A DNA stretch of 64,000 bases from Sphingomonas sp. 67-36 (GCA_001897375.1 MKSU01000016.1:111027-175026), one strand, 5' to 3'. Positions 26,938-36,859 are shown, counted from the stretch's first letter. The notes: a model not told the origin generated them from the sequence alone. Numbers and translations are program-made.

Positions 26938-28512
26938 ATGGCTTCCGCCGCCGCTCCGGCCGGCGCGGCGCCCGAAGGCGCGCCGCGCGTCAGCCAGCCG
27001 CTTCTGCCGGTCCGGCATCGCGGCGTGCTGACGATCGGCATCATGGGTGCGATGATCATGCAGATCCTCGACACCACGATCGCCAATGTCGCGCTGCCGC
27101 ATATGGAAACCAGTCTCGCCGCCACCGCCGATACGGTGACGTGGGTGCTGACCAGCTATATCGTCGCCACCGCGATCGCGCTGCCGGCGACCGGCTGGCT
27201 CTCGGACCGGCTGGGCAGCCGCAACCTGTTCCTGATCTCGGTCGGCGGCTTCATCCTCGCCTCGATGGCCTGCGGCACCGCCGTCAGCCTGGAGGAGATG
27301 GTGCTGTTCCGCGTCTTCCAGGGCGTGTTCGCCGCCTTCATCAACCCGCTGTCGCAAACCTCGATGCTGGACATTAACCCGCCCGAACATGCGGCGAAGG
27401 CGATGAGCATCTGGGGCATGGGGGTGATGGTCGGGCCGATCATGGGGCCGGTGATCGGCGGCTGGCTCACCGAGAGCTACAACTGGCGCTGGGTGTTCTA
27501 CGTCAACGTGCCGGTGGGCGCGCTGACCTTCGCGATCCTGTGGTTCCTGCTTCCGTCCCGGCCGCGCGCGCATCGCTCGTTCGACTGGCTGGGCTTCATG
27601 TTCATCGGCATCGCGGTCGCCGCCTTCCAGCTCATGCTCGATCGCGGGCAGAACAAGGACTGGTTCTCGAGCTGGGAGATCGTGCTGGAGGGCATGATCG
27701 CCGCCGCCTTCGCATGGATGGCGATCGTCCACCTCGCCACGGCGAAGAAGCCGTTGTTCGACCGGCATCTGTTCGGCAACCGCAATCTCGTGACCGGCAT
27801 GTTCTTCATGGTCGTCATCGGCGTCAGCACGATGGCGCCGATGGCGCTGCTGCCGCCGATGCTGCAACAGCTGTTCAACTATCCGGTGATTGACACCGGC
27901 ATGATGATGGCCCCGCGCGGCGTCGGCGTTCTGTTCACCATGTGGTTCGCCGGCCGCCTCATGACCAGCGGCGCGGATACGCGCTGGGTTATCATGCTGG
28001 GATTGGTCTTGTTCGCGGTCTCGCTGCGCTGGATGGCGGGATACACCCTTGAGATGGATTTCTGGCCGGTGATCACCGCCGGCTTCGTTCAAGGGCTTGG
28101 CATGGGCTTGGTGTTCATGCCGATGAACGCGCTCGCCTTCGCGACGCTCGACAATCGCTATCGCACGGACGGGGCGAGCATGCTCAACCTGATGCGTTCT
28201 ATCGGGCAGTCGGCGGGCATCTCGATGGTGACGGTGTTGCTCGCGCGCAATATCCAGGTCAGTCACGCCGATCTCGTCCAGCACGTGACGCAGGACAAGG
28301 TGCCGGCGATCAACCTGAGCCAGATCGACCAGTTCGGCAGCATCGGGGACAGCATCTTCTCGTTCGCCGACGCGATGATCAACCAGCAGGCTGCGATGGT
28401 CGCCTACATCGATGATTTCTACCTGATGAGCTGGATCAGTATCGCCGCCATCCCGCTCGTGCTGCTGCTGAAACGCCCGAGGGGGAAAATGGAGATCATC
28501 CACGCCGAATGA
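26938..28512 (+). CDS. DHA2-family MFS drug exporter (EmrB type)
   Basis: A 524-residue inner-membrane proton-drug antiporter with 14 predicted helices. Signatures are MQILDTTIANVALPHM (motif D1 in helix 1), WLSDRLGSRNLF (motif A between helices 2 and 3), FRVFQG (motif B) and GPVIGGWLTESYNWRWVF (motif C and antiporter signature). With the adjacent fusion protein it should expel hydrophobic toxins across both membranes. It is the last gene of the marR operon and ends 9 bases before the convergent GFA gene. Confidence 0.95.
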   Translation: MASAAAPAGAAPEGAPRVSQPLLPVRHRGVLTIGIMGAMIMQILDTTIANVALPHMETSLAATADTVTWVLTSYIVATAIALPATGWLSDRLGSRNLFLISVGGFILASMACGTAVSLEEMVLFRVFQGVFAAFINPLSQTSMLDINPPEHAAKAMSIWGMGVMVGPIMGPVIGGWLTESYNWRWVFYVNVPVGALTFAILWFLLPSRPRAHRSFDWLGFMFIGIAVAAFQLMLDRGQNKDWFSSWEIVLEGMIAAAFAWMAIVHLATAKKPLFDRHLFGNRNLVTGMFFMVVIGVSTMAPMALLPPMLQQLFNYPVIDTGMMMAPRGVGVLFTMWFAGRLMTSGADTRWVIMLGLVLFAVSLRWMAGYTLEMDFWPVITAGFVQGLGMGLVFMPMNALAFATLDNRYRTDGASMLNLMRSIGQSAGISMVTVLLARNIQVSHADLVQHVTQDKVPAINLSQIDQFGSIGDSIFSFADAMINQQAAMVAYIDDFYLMSWISIAAIPLVLLLKRPRGKMEIIHAE

Positions 28513-28521
28513 CGCGGCGCC

Positions 28522-28959
28522 TCACCCCTGCATCAGTGCCGCGGCGAACCCGGCGAGCGGGGCCATCTCGGGCCATTGCGGCACGCCTTCGGGAATGACC
28601 ACCCAGCGCTGGCGATAATCGGTGAAGATATGCGCGCGGCACTCCAGTTCCTCGGAGCGGTCGAGCGTGCCCGCGCGCACCACCGCGATGCCGGGCCGCC
28701 GCGTGTTGGTGTTGTACACGCGCGCATGACACGTCCCGCAGAAGCGCTGGATCGAGATCCGGTCCTCAGTCTCGATCTCATGGACCACAATCGGCCCGGT
28801 GACGGTCAGGCTCGCCTCCGGGACGAGCGCCTGCACGCTGAACGCGCTGCCCGAAGCCCGCTGGCAGATATGGCAATGACAGGCATAGACCGGCGGCAGC
28901 GCGTCGAGCGCCAGCTCGTAACGGCAGGCGCCGCAGCGACAGCCGCCGGTGATCGTCAT
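28522..28959 (-). CDS. GFA-family zinc protein (second copy)
   Basis: A 145-residue GFA protein with intact zinc motifs: GGCRCGACRYEL, CHCHICQRASGSA and FCGTCHARVY. It is only distantly similar to the copy at 24865, so it is not a recent duplicate. Its ATG overlaps the asd TGA by 4 bases, which suggests that it is expressed from the asd promoter. No enzyme activity can be assigned. Confidence 0.87.
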   Translation of the reverse strand: MTITGGCRCGACRYELALDALPPVYACHCHICQRASGSAFSVQALVPEASLTVTGPIVVHEIETEDRISIQRFCGTCHARVYNTNTRRPGIAVVRAGTLDRSEELECRAHIFTDYRQRWVVIPEGVPQWPEMAPLAGFAAALMQG

Positions 28960-29984
28960 GCCGCCTTCTTCAGGTGCCGACGGCCAAGCAACTCAGCGAT
29001 CTGCACCGCGTTGAGCGCGGCCCCTTTGCGGAGATTGTCGCTGACACACCACAGCGACAGGCCGTTCTCGATCGTCGAATCCTCGCGCACGCGGCTGACG
29101 AAGGTGGCGTAATCGCCGACGCATTCGACCGGGGTGACGTATCCGCCGTCCTCGCGCTTGTCGACCAGCATCACGCCGGGTGCTTCGCGCAGGATCTTTT
29201 GCGCCTCGGCGGCGGAGATTTCCTTCTCGAACTCGATGTTGAGCGCCTCGGAATGGCCGACGAACACCGGCACGCGCACGCAGGTCGCCGTCACCTTCAC
29301 CTTCGGATCGAGAATCTTCTTGGTCTCCGCGACCATCTTCCACTCTTCCTTGGTGGAACCATCCTCCAGGAAGCTGTCGATGTGCGGGATCACGTTGAAG
29401 GCAATCTGCTTGGTGAATTTCTTTGGCTCGGCCTGATCGCCGACGAAGATGTTGCGGCTCTGCTCGAACAACTCGTCCATGCCTGCCTTGCCTGCGCCGG
29501 ACACCGATTGATAGGTGGCGACGACGACGCGCTTGATCGTGGCGACGTCATGCAGCGGCTTCAGCGCGACGACCATCTGCGCGGTCGAGCAGTTCGGGTT
29601 CGCGATGATGTTCTTCTTGCGATAGCTGTCGATGTCCTGCGGATTGACCTCCGGCACGATCAGCGGAACGTCGGGGTCCATGCGGTAAAGCGACGAGTTG
29701 TCGATCACCGTGCAGCCGGCGGCAGCGAATTTGGGGGCATAGACCTTGGTCGCCTCGCTGCCGATCGCGAACAGCGCGATATCCCAGCCGGTGGGATCGA
29801 AATGCTCGATGTTCTTGACGGTCAGCTTCCTGCCCGTCTCGCCATATTCGATCTGATCGCCGGTCGACCGTGCGCTGGCGACGACCGCGATCTCGTCCGC
29901 CGGGAATTCGCGCTCGGCGAGGATATTCAGCATCTCGCGCCCGACATTGCCCGTCGCACCCGCGACCACCACCCGATAACCCAT
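28956..29984 (-). CDS. asd: Aspartate-semialdehyde dehydrogenase
   Basis: A 342-residue NADP-dependent enzyme that makes L-aspartate 4-semialdehyde for lysine/diaminopimelate, threonine and methionine. The nucleotide loop is VVAGATGNVGREML at the N terminus. The catalytic Cys is C132 in NPNCSTAQM, preceded by the IDNSS segment, and the later VPVFVGHSE region carries active-site residues. The length is typical for the group. GGAGTGAG precedes the ATG. It leads a two-gene unit with the second GFA gene. Confidence 0.96.
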   Translation of the reverse strand: MGYRVVVAGATGNVGREMLNILAEREFPADEIAVVASARSTGDQIEYGETGRKLTVKNIEHFDPTGWDIALFAIGSEATKVYAPKFAAAGCTVIDNSSLYRMDPDVPLIVPEVNPQDIDSYRKKNIIANPNCSTAQMVVALKPLHDVATIKRVVVATYQSVSGAGKAGMDELFEQSRNIFVGDQAEPKKFTKQIAFNVIPHIDSFLEDGSTKEEWKMVAETKKILDPKVKVTATCVRVPVFVGHSEALNIEFEKEISAAEAQKILREAPGVMLVDKREDGGYVTPVECVGDYATFVSRVREDSTIENGLSLWCVSDNLRKGAALNAVQIAELLGRRHLKKAA

Positions 29985-30044
29985 GACTCACTCCTTGCTG
30001 CAACGCGGCATTACAGTGATTGCGCGGGCTGCATCAACCTTATT

Positions 30045-30761
30045 CTAATCGTGCGTTCGCGCTTGCCATGTCGCGTGGGCGATGCCGTGCACCGTCGCGA
30101 GGTGATCGACGATATCATCCAGTTCCCTGGAAGGAACATTGGTGCTGACCAGCGTCGCGACAATATCCACCCTGCCCTCGCCGCGCTCCTCCACGTCCAG
30201 TTCGGCGACGGGCAGGGATTGCGCCTCCAGATGCTCGACCAGCATATCGCCGAGCGGTCCGGCCTGGGTGGCGGAGCCGGTGATCGTCACCGAATAGCTC
30301 GCCTCCAGGCTGCGGCCTTCCAGCGGGATGCGGTTGATCGCGTCGACCAACGGACGCAGGAGGGTATTGGCGACCACCACCAACCCCGCGAGCAGCGCCG
30401 CCTCCGCCAGCATGTCGCTGCCCGCGATCGCGCCGACCGCGGCCGAGCACCACAGGGTCGCCGCGGTGTTGAGGCCACGGACGTTCATCCCCTCCTTCAT
30501 GATAACGCCCGCGCCGAGGAAGCCGATGCCGGACACGACATAGGCGATCACCCGGATCGACTCTACGTCTCCGCCCAGCCGCTGCCCGAGATCGGTGAAC
30601 GCCGCCGCGCCGATCGCCACCAGCGCATTGGTGCGCAGCCCGGCGGTGCGCTGGCGATACTGCCGCTCTGCCCCGATCAGCGTGCCGAGCACGAACGCGA
30701 CGACGTAGCTGACCAACGTGTCGAGGAACGGCCACAGGTGGAAGGTCGTCAGGAAACGCAT
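30045..30761 (-). CDS. MgtC/SapB-family membrane protein
   Basis: A 238-residue inner-membrane protein. The N-terminal domain has about five helices with VLGTLIGAERQYRQRTAGLRTNALVAIGA (read as VLGTLIGAERQYRQRTAG plus LRTNALVAIG), YVVSGIGFLGAGVIM and GLNTAATLWCSAAVG, the MgtC core. The C-terminal domain (about residues 150-238) is an ACT-like fold. MgtC proteins modulate the F-ATPase and Mg starvation survival in some pathogens; the role in a sphingomonad is not established. It lies 10 bases downstream of the S9 peptidase, probably in one operon. Confidence 0.9.
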   Translation of the reverse strand: MRFLTTFHLWPFLDTLVSYVVAFVLGTLIGAERQYRQRTAGLRTNALVAIGAAAFTDLGQRLGGDVESIRVIAYVVSGIGFLGAGVIMKEGMNVRGLNTAATLWCSAAVGAIAGSDMLAEAALLAGLVVVANTLLRPLVDAINRIPLEGRSLEASYSVTITGSATQAGPLGDMLVEHLEAQSLPVAELDVEERGEGRVDIVATLVSTNVPSRELDDIVDHLATVHGIAHATWQARTHD

Positions 30762-30771
30762 CGCCGGTCCC

Positions 30772-32994
30772 TTATCGCGCGGGCTTGTCCTTTACCGTCC
30801 GGTCGAGGAAATCGAGCATCGTCGTCCACGGATGGATTTCGCGCACGGCGCCGTGCGTCTTGCCGGGATAGAGCATCATCTCGAACTTCATGTCCGCCGC
30901 TTGGAGCCGCGCGGCGAAGGCGGTGGTGTTGTCGAGGAACACATTGTCGTCCGCCATGCCGTGCATGATGAGCAGAGGATCGCGGATTCCCGTCGCATCC
31001 GGCAGCGCGCTGGAGGCGGCATAGCCGGCGGCGTCCTTCACCGGATCGCCCATATAACGCTCGGTGTAATGCGTGTCGTACAGCGACCAGTCCGTGACTG
31101 GTGCGCCAGCGACGGCTGCGGCGTAGACGCCAGGGTTCTTCTCCAGCATCTTCAGCGACATATAGCCGCCATAGGACCAACCGTAGGTGGCGATCCGGTT
31201 GCCGTCCACGAACGGCAGCGACTTTAAATAGCGCGCGCCGGCAAGCTGATCCTCCACCTCCACACTGCCCATCGCATGCCAGATCGCATCCTCGAACTTC
31301 TTGCCGCGATTGGGCGAGCCGCGATTGTCGAGCTGGAACACGATCCAGCCCTGCTGCGCGAGATATTGCATCAGCGGCGGGTTCCACGTCCGCGTCACCG
31401 TCTGGCTGCCCGGGCCGCCGTAATGCTGGAAGAACACGGGATATTTCTTACCCGGCTCCAGCGGCGGGGTGATCATCTTCCAGTAGAGCGTCGTGCCGTC
31501 GGCGGCCTTGAGGGTGCCGAACTCGGTGGGGCGCTGCGCCGCCAGATAGGGCGCATAGGGATGCTCGCCCGCCATCTTATTCTCGTTGATCCACGCCAGC
31601 CGCTTGCCGCTCGGGTCGGCGAGATAGGTCTGCGGCGGCTGATCCGGGCTGGAGCGGGTGATGATGAACCGCGAGCCCCGCGCATCGGCGCTGGCGCTGT
31701 TCCACCATCCGGCCTCGGTCAGGCGAGTGATCCCATGGCCGTCGGGTTCGAGCGCGTAGAGGTGTTGCTCCAGCACCCCGTCGCGATTGCCGGTGAAGAA
31801 GATCCGGCCGGAGGCATCGTCCACCCCGACCAGCGCGCTCACCACCCAGTCGCCTTTGGTAAGCTGGGTCCACTTGCCCGTCTTCCAGCGATAGAGGTGC
31901 GCGAAACCGTCGCGCTCCGATCGCCAGAGCAGGCTGCCGTCGGGCATCACGCGATAGGCGTCCGAAAGGTTGATCCAGCTTTTCTCGCCGGCCTTTTCGG
32001 TGAACATCACCGTCGCCTTGCCGGTCGCCGGATCGACGCGCAGCATGTCGAGCGTGCGCTGATCGCGGCTCTCGCGCTGGACGAGCAGCGCCGATCCATC
32101 CGGCAGCCAGCTGACGCGGGCGAGGTAGAAATCGGGATCGCTGCCGAGATCGACCTTCACCCGCCCCGAACCGTCCGCGCGCATCACCCATAGCTCGACC
32201 AGCGCATTGGGCGTGCCGGCGGCGGGATAGCGCTGCTGATAGATATTGGTGCCAGATGCGCCGATTGCCGCGCGGGTAAATACCTTCACTGGCGCTTCGT
32301 CGAACCGCTCGATCGCGAGATGCCTGTCGTCCGGCGACCACCAATAGCCGGTGCGGCGATCCATCTCCTCCTGCGCGACGAATTCCGCCTCGCCGAAGTG
32401 AACCGTGCCCCCGCCGCTGGTCAGCGCGCGCGCCGCACCGCCGGCGAGCGGCTGGACCCAAAGATTCTGGTCGCGCACGAAGCTCAGGAAGCCGCCGCGC
32501 GGAGAGATCGCCGGATTGAGAGCGCCCTTCGTCCCCTCGATCCGGCGCGCTTCGCCGGCGAGGTTTGCGAGGAACAATTCGCCATCGATCGGTACCAGCA
32601 GCGAGCGACCGTCCGGCGACCAGTCGTAGTCGAGCACGCCGGTCTTACCGGTCTTGGAGCGGTCGCGCTCCCGCTGCATCTTCTCGGCCTCGGACAGCGC
32701 CGCGCCGCTGCCGACCTTACGGGAATCGACCAGCATCCGCTCCGCGCCGGTGCGCGTATCGATCGCCCAGAGGTCATAGCGCGTGCGCTCGTCGGCGCGG
32801 TTGCGCACCAGCGTCAGCAGCGAGCCGTCGGGCGAAAGGCGCAGCGCCTGCGGCTGCGGGCCGGACAGGTCCGGGCTGGCGAAGACGCGCTCGAGCGTCA
32901 ATGCCTGCGGCGCGGCGAGCGTCTCAGCCAAGACGGGCACCGCGAGGTTCGCGGCGGAACAGGCAAGGGCAATCGCGAGCGGCCATGCGCGCAT
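30772..32994 (-). CDS. Exported S9-family prolyl peptidase (DPP-IV-like)
   Basis: A 740-residue serine peptidase with a Sec signal peptide (MRAWPLAIALACSAANLAVP), so periplasmic. The N-terminal DPPIV propeller (about residues 50-480) has GYWWSPDDRHLAIERFDEAPV, where the Glu is in the DPP-IV substrate-binding position. The C-terminal alpha/beta hydrolase has the nucleophile S607 in GWSYGGYMSL, Asp in HGMADDNV and His in KTHGAV. It probably removes X-Pro dipeptides. I start at 32994 to begin the signal peptide; the longer frame adds a charged leader. Confidence 0.92.
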   Translation of the reverse strand: MRAWPLAIALACSAANLAVPVLAETLAAPQALTLERVFASPDLSGPQPQALRLSPDGSLLTLVRNRADERTRYDLWAIDTRTGAERMLVDSRKVGSGAALSEAEKMQRERDRSKTGKTGVLDYDWSPDGRSLLVPIDGELFLANLAGEARRIEGTKGALNPAISPRGGFLSFVRDQNLWVQPLAGGAARALTSGGGTVHFGEAEFVAQEEMDRRTGYWWSPDDRHLAIERFDEAPVKVFTRAAIGASGTNIYQQRYPAAGTPNALVELWVMRADGSGRVKVDLGSDPDFYLARVSWLPDGSALLVQRESRDQRTLDMLRVDPATGKATVMFTEKAGEKSWINLSDAYRVMPDGSLLWRSERDGFAHLYRWKTGKWTQLTKGDWVVSALVGVDDASGRIFFTGNRDGVLEQHLYALEPDGHGITRLTEAGWWNSASADARGSRFIITRSSPDQPPQTYLADPSGKRLAWINENKMAGEHPYAPYLAAQRPTEFGTLKAADGTTLYWKMITPPLEPGKKYPVFFQHYGGPGSQTVTRTWNPPLMQYLAQQGWIVFQLDNRGSPNRGKKFEDAIWHAMGSVEVEDQLAGARYLKSLPFVDGNRIATYGWSYGGYMSLKMLEKNPGVYAAAVAGAPVTDWSLYDTHYTERYMGDPVKDAAGYAASSALPDATGIRDPLLIMHGMADDNVFLDNTTAFAARLQAADMKFEMMLYPGKTHGAVREIHPWTTMLDFLDRTVKDKPAR

Positions 32995-33058
32995 ATCTTT
33001 CTCCGTGGGTTGCCACGGGAAAGCCCGGCGGGCGCGAAAAAACAAGCCGGGAAAAGAG

Positions 33059-33092
33059 AAAGGGCGCGGACGGGATGCCGTCCGCGCCCTTT
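33059..33092 (-). terminator. Intrinsic terminator of the ffh-rplS operon
   Basis: Perfect 15-bp arms (AAAGGGCGCGGACGG at 33059-33073 and its complement at 33078-33092) with a 4-base loop. On the minus strand the stem is followed by CTCTTTTCCC. On the plus strand no T-run follows, so it serves rplS, which ends 24 bases upstream. Confidence 0.88.
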
Positions 33093-33116
33093 CGGCAAGT
33101 CAACGCCGGGCGGCGA

Positions 33117-33503
33117 TCACTCGGCGGCGGCAACCGTGGTGCGGTTATCGCGACGCTCGGCGATACGCGCCGCCTTGCCGGTGCGACCACGCAGGTAATA
33201 CAGCTTGGCGCGACGGACCGCGCCCTTGCGCACCACCTCGATCGAATCGATGTTCGGCGAATAGAGCGGGAAGACACGCTCCACGCCCTCACCGAACGAC
33301 AGCTTGCGCACGGTGAAGCTGGAACCCATGCCCTTGTTCGAGCGCGCGATGCACACGCCCTCGTAATTCTGGACACGAGCACGATCGCCTTCGATCACCT
33401 TCACGCCAACCTTCAGCGTGTCGCCAGGGCGGAATTCGGGGATCGCGCGCTTTGCGACCAGTTTCTCGATCTGCTCGGCTTCGAGCTGCTGGATCAGGTT
33501 CAT
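33117..33503 (-). CDS. rplS: 50S ribosomal protein L19
   Basis: A 128-residue ribosomal protein at the 30S-50S interface. Signatures are [54 protein letters not shown] and the basic [19 protein letters not shown]. The C terminus has a short Ala/Glu tail. It is the last gene of the ffh-rpsP-rimM-trmD-rplS operon, 12 bases after trmD, and is followed by a strong intrinsic terminator. Confidence 0.98.
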   Translation of the reverse strand: MNLIQQLEAEQIEKLVAKRAIPEFRPGDTLKVGVKVIEGDRARVQNYEGVCIARSNKGMGSSFTVRKLSFGEGVERVFPLYSPNIDSIEVVRKGAVRRAKLYYLRGRTGKAARIAERRDNRTTVAAAE

Positions 33504-33515
33504 TATGTTACGTCC

Positions 33516-34235
33516 TCAATCCTCGCCGCGCGCCAGAGGGCGATCGACCCGAACGCCGGTGTGGCGTTCCCAAAGGTCCGGCCGCCTTAGCCGTGTGTCA
33601 TCCTCCGCCCGTTGCTTCCGCCAGGCGGCGATCTTCGCATGATCCCCCGATCGCAGCACTTCGGGGATCGTGCGCCCTTCCCATTCATAAGGTCGGGTAT
33701 AATGCGGATATTCGAGGAGGCCGCCTTCGAAGCTTTCCTCGTCCCCGCTGGAAGCCGCGCCCATTACGCCGGGAAGCAGCCGAACGCAAGCGTCGAGCAG
33801 GACGAGCGCACCCATCTCGCCGCCGGAGAGCACATAGTCGCCGATCGAGATCTCCTCGATCGCCCGTGCCTCGAACAGGCGTTCATCGAAACCTTCGAAC
33901 CGGCCGCACAGGACGATCGCGCCGGGACCGGCAGCGAGTTCCCGCACGCGTGCCTGGGCAAGCGGCTTGCCGCGTGGCGTCATCGTCAGGATCGGGCGGC
34001 CGTCCGACACATAATCCACCGCGCGCGCCACGACATCGGCGCGCAATACCATCCCGGCCCCGCCGCCCGCCGGCGTGTCGTCGACCGAACGGTGCCTGTC
34101 GGTCGCGAAGTCGCGGATGTTGACTGCATCGAGCGACCAGCGCCCCTCACCCAGCGCGCGCCCGGCCAGCGACAGGCCGAGTGGACCGGGGAACATCTCC
34201 GGATAGAGCGTGAGGACGGTCGCGGCGAAGGTCAC
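33516..34235 (-). CDS. trmD: tRNA (guanine-N1-)-methyltransferase
   Basis: A 239-residue SPOUT enzyme that methylates G37 of tRNAs and prevents frameshifting. It starts [19 protein letters not shown]; the substrate region is [18 protein letters not shown], and the trefoil-knot SAM site is [12 protein letters not shown]-like ([14 protein letters not shown]) plus [12 protein letters not shown] chose GTG 34235, which overlaps the TGA of the upstream serine hydrolase as GTGA, so translation is coupled to that gene. The length is normal. Confidence 0.97.
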   Translation of the reverse strand: MTFAATVLTLYPEMFPGPLGLSLAGRALGEGRWSLDAVNIRDFATDRHRSVDDTPAGGGAGMVLRADVVARAVDYVSDGRPILTMTPRGKPLAQARVRELAAGPGAIVLCGRFEGFDERLFEARAIEEISIGDYVLSGGEMGALVLLDACVRLLPGVMGAASSGDEESFEGGLLEYPHYTRPYEWEGRTIPEVLRSGDHAKIAAWRKQRAEDDTRLRRPDLWERHTGVRVDRPLARGED

Positions 34236-35767
34236 GGCGCCGGCTTGAAATCCAGAACCTGCAGGCTCAGCGCGGGCGTCGGGGCGCGCTGGACACGGCC
34301 GGCGACCTTGCCGGTCGCGCAGTTCCACGCGAATGTCCCTTCCATCGCGGAGGTGGGGACGATCGGCTCGCTCATCGCGCACCCGCCGACCTTCGCCTTG
34401 AGCGCCGCGAGATCGGCTCGCCGCCGCGCGAGGTCGCGATCGAGCGGGACGTTCATCGCAAGCGGCGCGCTCGCCGGATCACCGCTCTGCCAACTCGCTT
34501 TGGCCGCACGATAGGCGTCGGCCAGCCCGGGCGAGACCGGGATCGGCCGATCCGCCGCCAGCCCGGCCGCGCGCAATGCGATCAGCGCCTGAAACGCGGG
34601 CAAGCTTGGCGCGCCATAGGTGCGGTTCGCAAAGGCGAACACGCCTACGCCCGCTTCCGGCAGCAGCGCGACGACCGATCCGTATCCCGGATAGCCGCCG
34701 GTATGCGTGGCGACGCGCCCGAGATCGCAATCGGACACTACGAACCAGCCCTTTCCATAGGCGCGCGACTGCCGGCACGGCGCGCCGAGCGCCGCCGCGC
34801 GCTCGCTGGTCTCGACGAAGTTCGCGCCCTCCACGATCTGCCGCACGGTGCCACGTTTGATCGGGCCATTGTCGGCGTCATCGCGCGCGGGCCATGCGGA
34901 AAGAAGGAAGGCGACCCAGCGCCAGTAATCGTTCGCGCTGGTCTGCACGCCGCCCATCGCGCCGAACGCGCCGTCCGCCATGTCCGGCTCGCGCACCCAG
35001 CCCCATTTGCCAGCCGCATCCTCCCGCCAGCGATAGCCGAGCGCACGCTTGCCCTGCGGCAGGCCCGCCACATCATAGCCGGTCGACTTCATGCCAAGCG
35101 GCGCCATGATCTCGCGCCGGATATAGCGCTCGTACGGCATGCCGGAGACGTTCGACACGATCCGCCCGAGCGTCGCATAGCCGAGATTGGAATATTCCAT
35201 CTTCAATTCCGGCGCTCGTGCGAAGGCGACGCCGGCTTTCAGCAGCGCGGTGAAGTCGGCCTCGGGCAGCGGCTGTTGCCGGTCGCCCCAGGGATTGTCC
35301 TCCACGAAGCCGGCGACGTGATGGAGCAGATCCGCCACCGTGATGCGCGGTGAATCCCTGGTCGGATAGCGCCAGTTCGCCATTTCCGGCACGTAGCGTT
35401 CGGCCGGCGCATCGAGCGACAGCTTGCCGGCATCGCGCAGCTTGAGGATCGCGAGCGCGGTGAATGCTTTTGACATGGAGGCGATGCGGAAGCTGCTGTC
35501 CGCCGTCACCGGCGCGCCCGTCGCCGGGTCCTGCACGCCCAGACCACGCACCAATACGAGCCTGCCATCCTTCACCACCCCGAAGACGAGGCCGGGGACG
35601 TGCGCGTCCTTCATCCATGTGTCGAAATAGGCGGTCAGTTGCGGCGCCATCGCCTCGACCGTTTGCGGCGTTTCGGCCGCGGGCACCGGGGCGACGACCT
35701 GTGGTGGCGCGGCGGCGGCGGTTGCCACGGCCAGAACGATCAGCGCAGCGGCGGTCTTACGAATCAT
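34232..35767 (-). CDS. Exported serine hydrolase, class C beta-lactamase family
   Basis: A 511-residue protein with a signal peptide ([20 protein letters not shown]) and a beta-lactamase/transpeptidase fold. The active-site S97xxK100 lies in [11 protein letters not shown], the YxN motif in [10 protein letters not shown], and [10 protein letters not shown] replaces the KTG-type motif. Family members are esterases, D-aminopeptidases or peptidoglycan-acting enzymes; true beta-lactamase activity is unlikely given the length and the C-terminal add-on (about residues 400-511). It sits inside the ribosomal operon between rimM and trmD, and its stop overlaps the trmD start. Confidence 0.88.
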   Translation of the reverse strand: MIRKTAAALIVLAVATAAAAPPQVVAPVPAAETPQTVEAMAPQLTAYFDTWMKDAHVPGLVFGVVKDGRLVLVRGLGVQDPATGAPVTADSSFRIASMSKAFTALAILKLRDAGKLSLDAPAERYVPEMANWRYPTRDSPRITVADLLHHVAGFVEDNPWGDRQQPLPEADFTALLKAGVAFARAPELKMEYSNLGYATLGRIVSNVSGMPYERYIRREIMAPLGMKSTGYDVAGLPQGKRALGYRWREDAAGKWGWVREPDMADGAFGAMGGVQTSANDYWRWVAFLLSAWPARDDADNGPIKRGTVRQIVEGANFVETSERAAALGAPCRQSRAYGKGWFVVSDCDLGRVATHTGGYPGYGSVVALLPEAGVGVFAFANRTYGAPSLPAFQALIALRAAGLAADRPIPVSPGLADAYRAAKASWQSGDPASAPLAMNVPLDRDLARRRADLAALKAKVGGCAMSEPIVPTSAMEGTFAWNCATGKVAGRVQRAPTPALSLQVLDFKPAP

Positions 35768-35827
35768 CGCCCGGTCCCCCATATGGAATTGTGCAGCCAT
35801 GCCGCCGAATAGCGCGGCAACGATGCT

Positions 35828-36322
35828 TCAATTATCGACGAAAGACGTGGCAACGACCAGCCGTTCGCCGTTCCATTCCGGCACCGCGTCGACGCGCATC
35901 GGCACCATGAAGCGCTTGCCGTTGGCACGCTTGATCTCGATCACGTCGCCCGCGCCGAAATTCTCGACCGCCACAACGCGGCCCAATGCCTCACCTTCGC
36001 TCGAAACCGCCGCGAGTCCGATCAGGTCGCAATGATAATATTCACCCTTGCCGAGCGGGGGCAGCGCCGATCGCGGCACGGAAAGCTCCATCCCGCGCAG
36101 CGCCTCGGCGCGATTGCGGTCCCCCACTTCGGCGAAGCGCGCAATCGCACCGTTCGGGCCGTCACGCAGCGCCTTCAGGGTGAGCGTGCCGCGATTGAAT
36201 GAACGATGCGCGCCGAGATCATCGGCGAACACCTTGAGCCGCACTTCGCCGGTCACGCCATGCGCGCCGATGACGGCTGCGAGGACGACCTCGGGTTCGA
36301 TAGTTGCGGCCTTGTCGCTCAT
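35828..36322 (-). CDS. rimM: Ribosome maturation factor RimM
   Basis: A 164-residue assembly factor that binds S19 in the 30S head. The N-terminal RimM barrel has VVLAAVIGAHGVTGEVRLKVF and NRAEALRGMELSVPRSALP. The C-terminal PRC-barrel has EYYHCDLIGLAAVSSEGEALG, VENFGAGDVIEI and the end MVPMRVDAVPEW. It lies between rpsP and the inserted serine hydrolase, separated by about 50 and 60 bases, so it keeps its usual operon place. Confidence 0.96.
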   Translation of the reverse strand: MSDKAATIEPEVVLAAVIGAHGVTGEVRLKVFADDLGAHRSFNRGTLTLKALRDGPNGAIARFAEVGDRNRAEALRGMELSVPRSALPPLGKGEYYHCDLIGLAAVSSEGEALGRVVAVENFGAGDVIEIKRANGKRFMVPMRVDAVPEWNGERLVVATSFVDN

Positions 36323-36373
36323 CGCGCGGGAACCGGAGGGGTCGCAAGCGAAGCCCGCGACCCTTCCCGCACC

Positions 36374-36826
36374 TTACTGCTCGGAGGTCGCCTCGGCGAC
36401 CTGCTCGGCCTCCGGCGTCGGCTCCTCGGTGGCAGCCTCGACCTCGGCCGCGACGACTTCCACCGCCTCGTTCTGCGCTTCCTCGGCGGCCTTCAGCTTC
36501 TCGGCACGCTCCTCGGCGCGCTCCTTGGCCTTGTCACCCGGCTCGGCCTTCTTCGGGTTATTGCGAGCCGCACGCTCACGCACGCCGGCGGCGTCGAGGA
36601 AGCGGGCGACGCGGTCGGTCGGCTGCGCGCCGACGCCCAGCCAATGCTTCGCGCGATCGGCATCGAGCACGACGCGCTTCTCGTCATCCTTCTTGAGGAG
36701 CGGGTTGTAATTGCCGATCTTCTCGATGAACTTGCCGTCGCGCGGGGAACGCGCATCAGCCACGACGATGCGGTAATAGGGACGCTTCTTAGAACCGCCA
36801 CGCGACAGGCGAATGCTGAGTGCCAT
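36374..36826 (-). CDS. rpsP: 30S ribosomal protein S16 with long acidic C-terminal tail
   Basis: A 150-residue S16; the E. coli protein is 82. The core (residues 1-85) reads [40 protein letters not shown] and [17 protein letters not shown]. The tail (about residues 95-150) is Lys/Glu/Ala-rich, then strongly acidic ([20 protein letters not shown]). Extended S16 tails are usual in alphaproteobacteria, although this one is long. It is the second gene of the ffh operon, 33 bases after ffh. Confidence 0.97.
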   Translation of the reverse strand: MALSIRLSRGGSKKRPYYRIVVADARSPRDGKFIEKIGNYNPLLKKDDEKRVVLDADRAKHWLGVGAQPTDRVARFLDAAGVRERAARNNPKKAEPGDKAKERAEERAEKLKAAEEAQNEAVEVVAAEVEAATEEPTPEAEQVAEATSEQ

Positions 36827-36859
36827 TGTTAATTCTTCCTTCCAACTATCTAGATTGAT

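Noticed and set aside
34232-35767. Acquired beta-lactamase resistance gene
   Set aside because: The protein is longer than AmpC, lacks the KTG motif, has host-like base composition and no mobile element around it.
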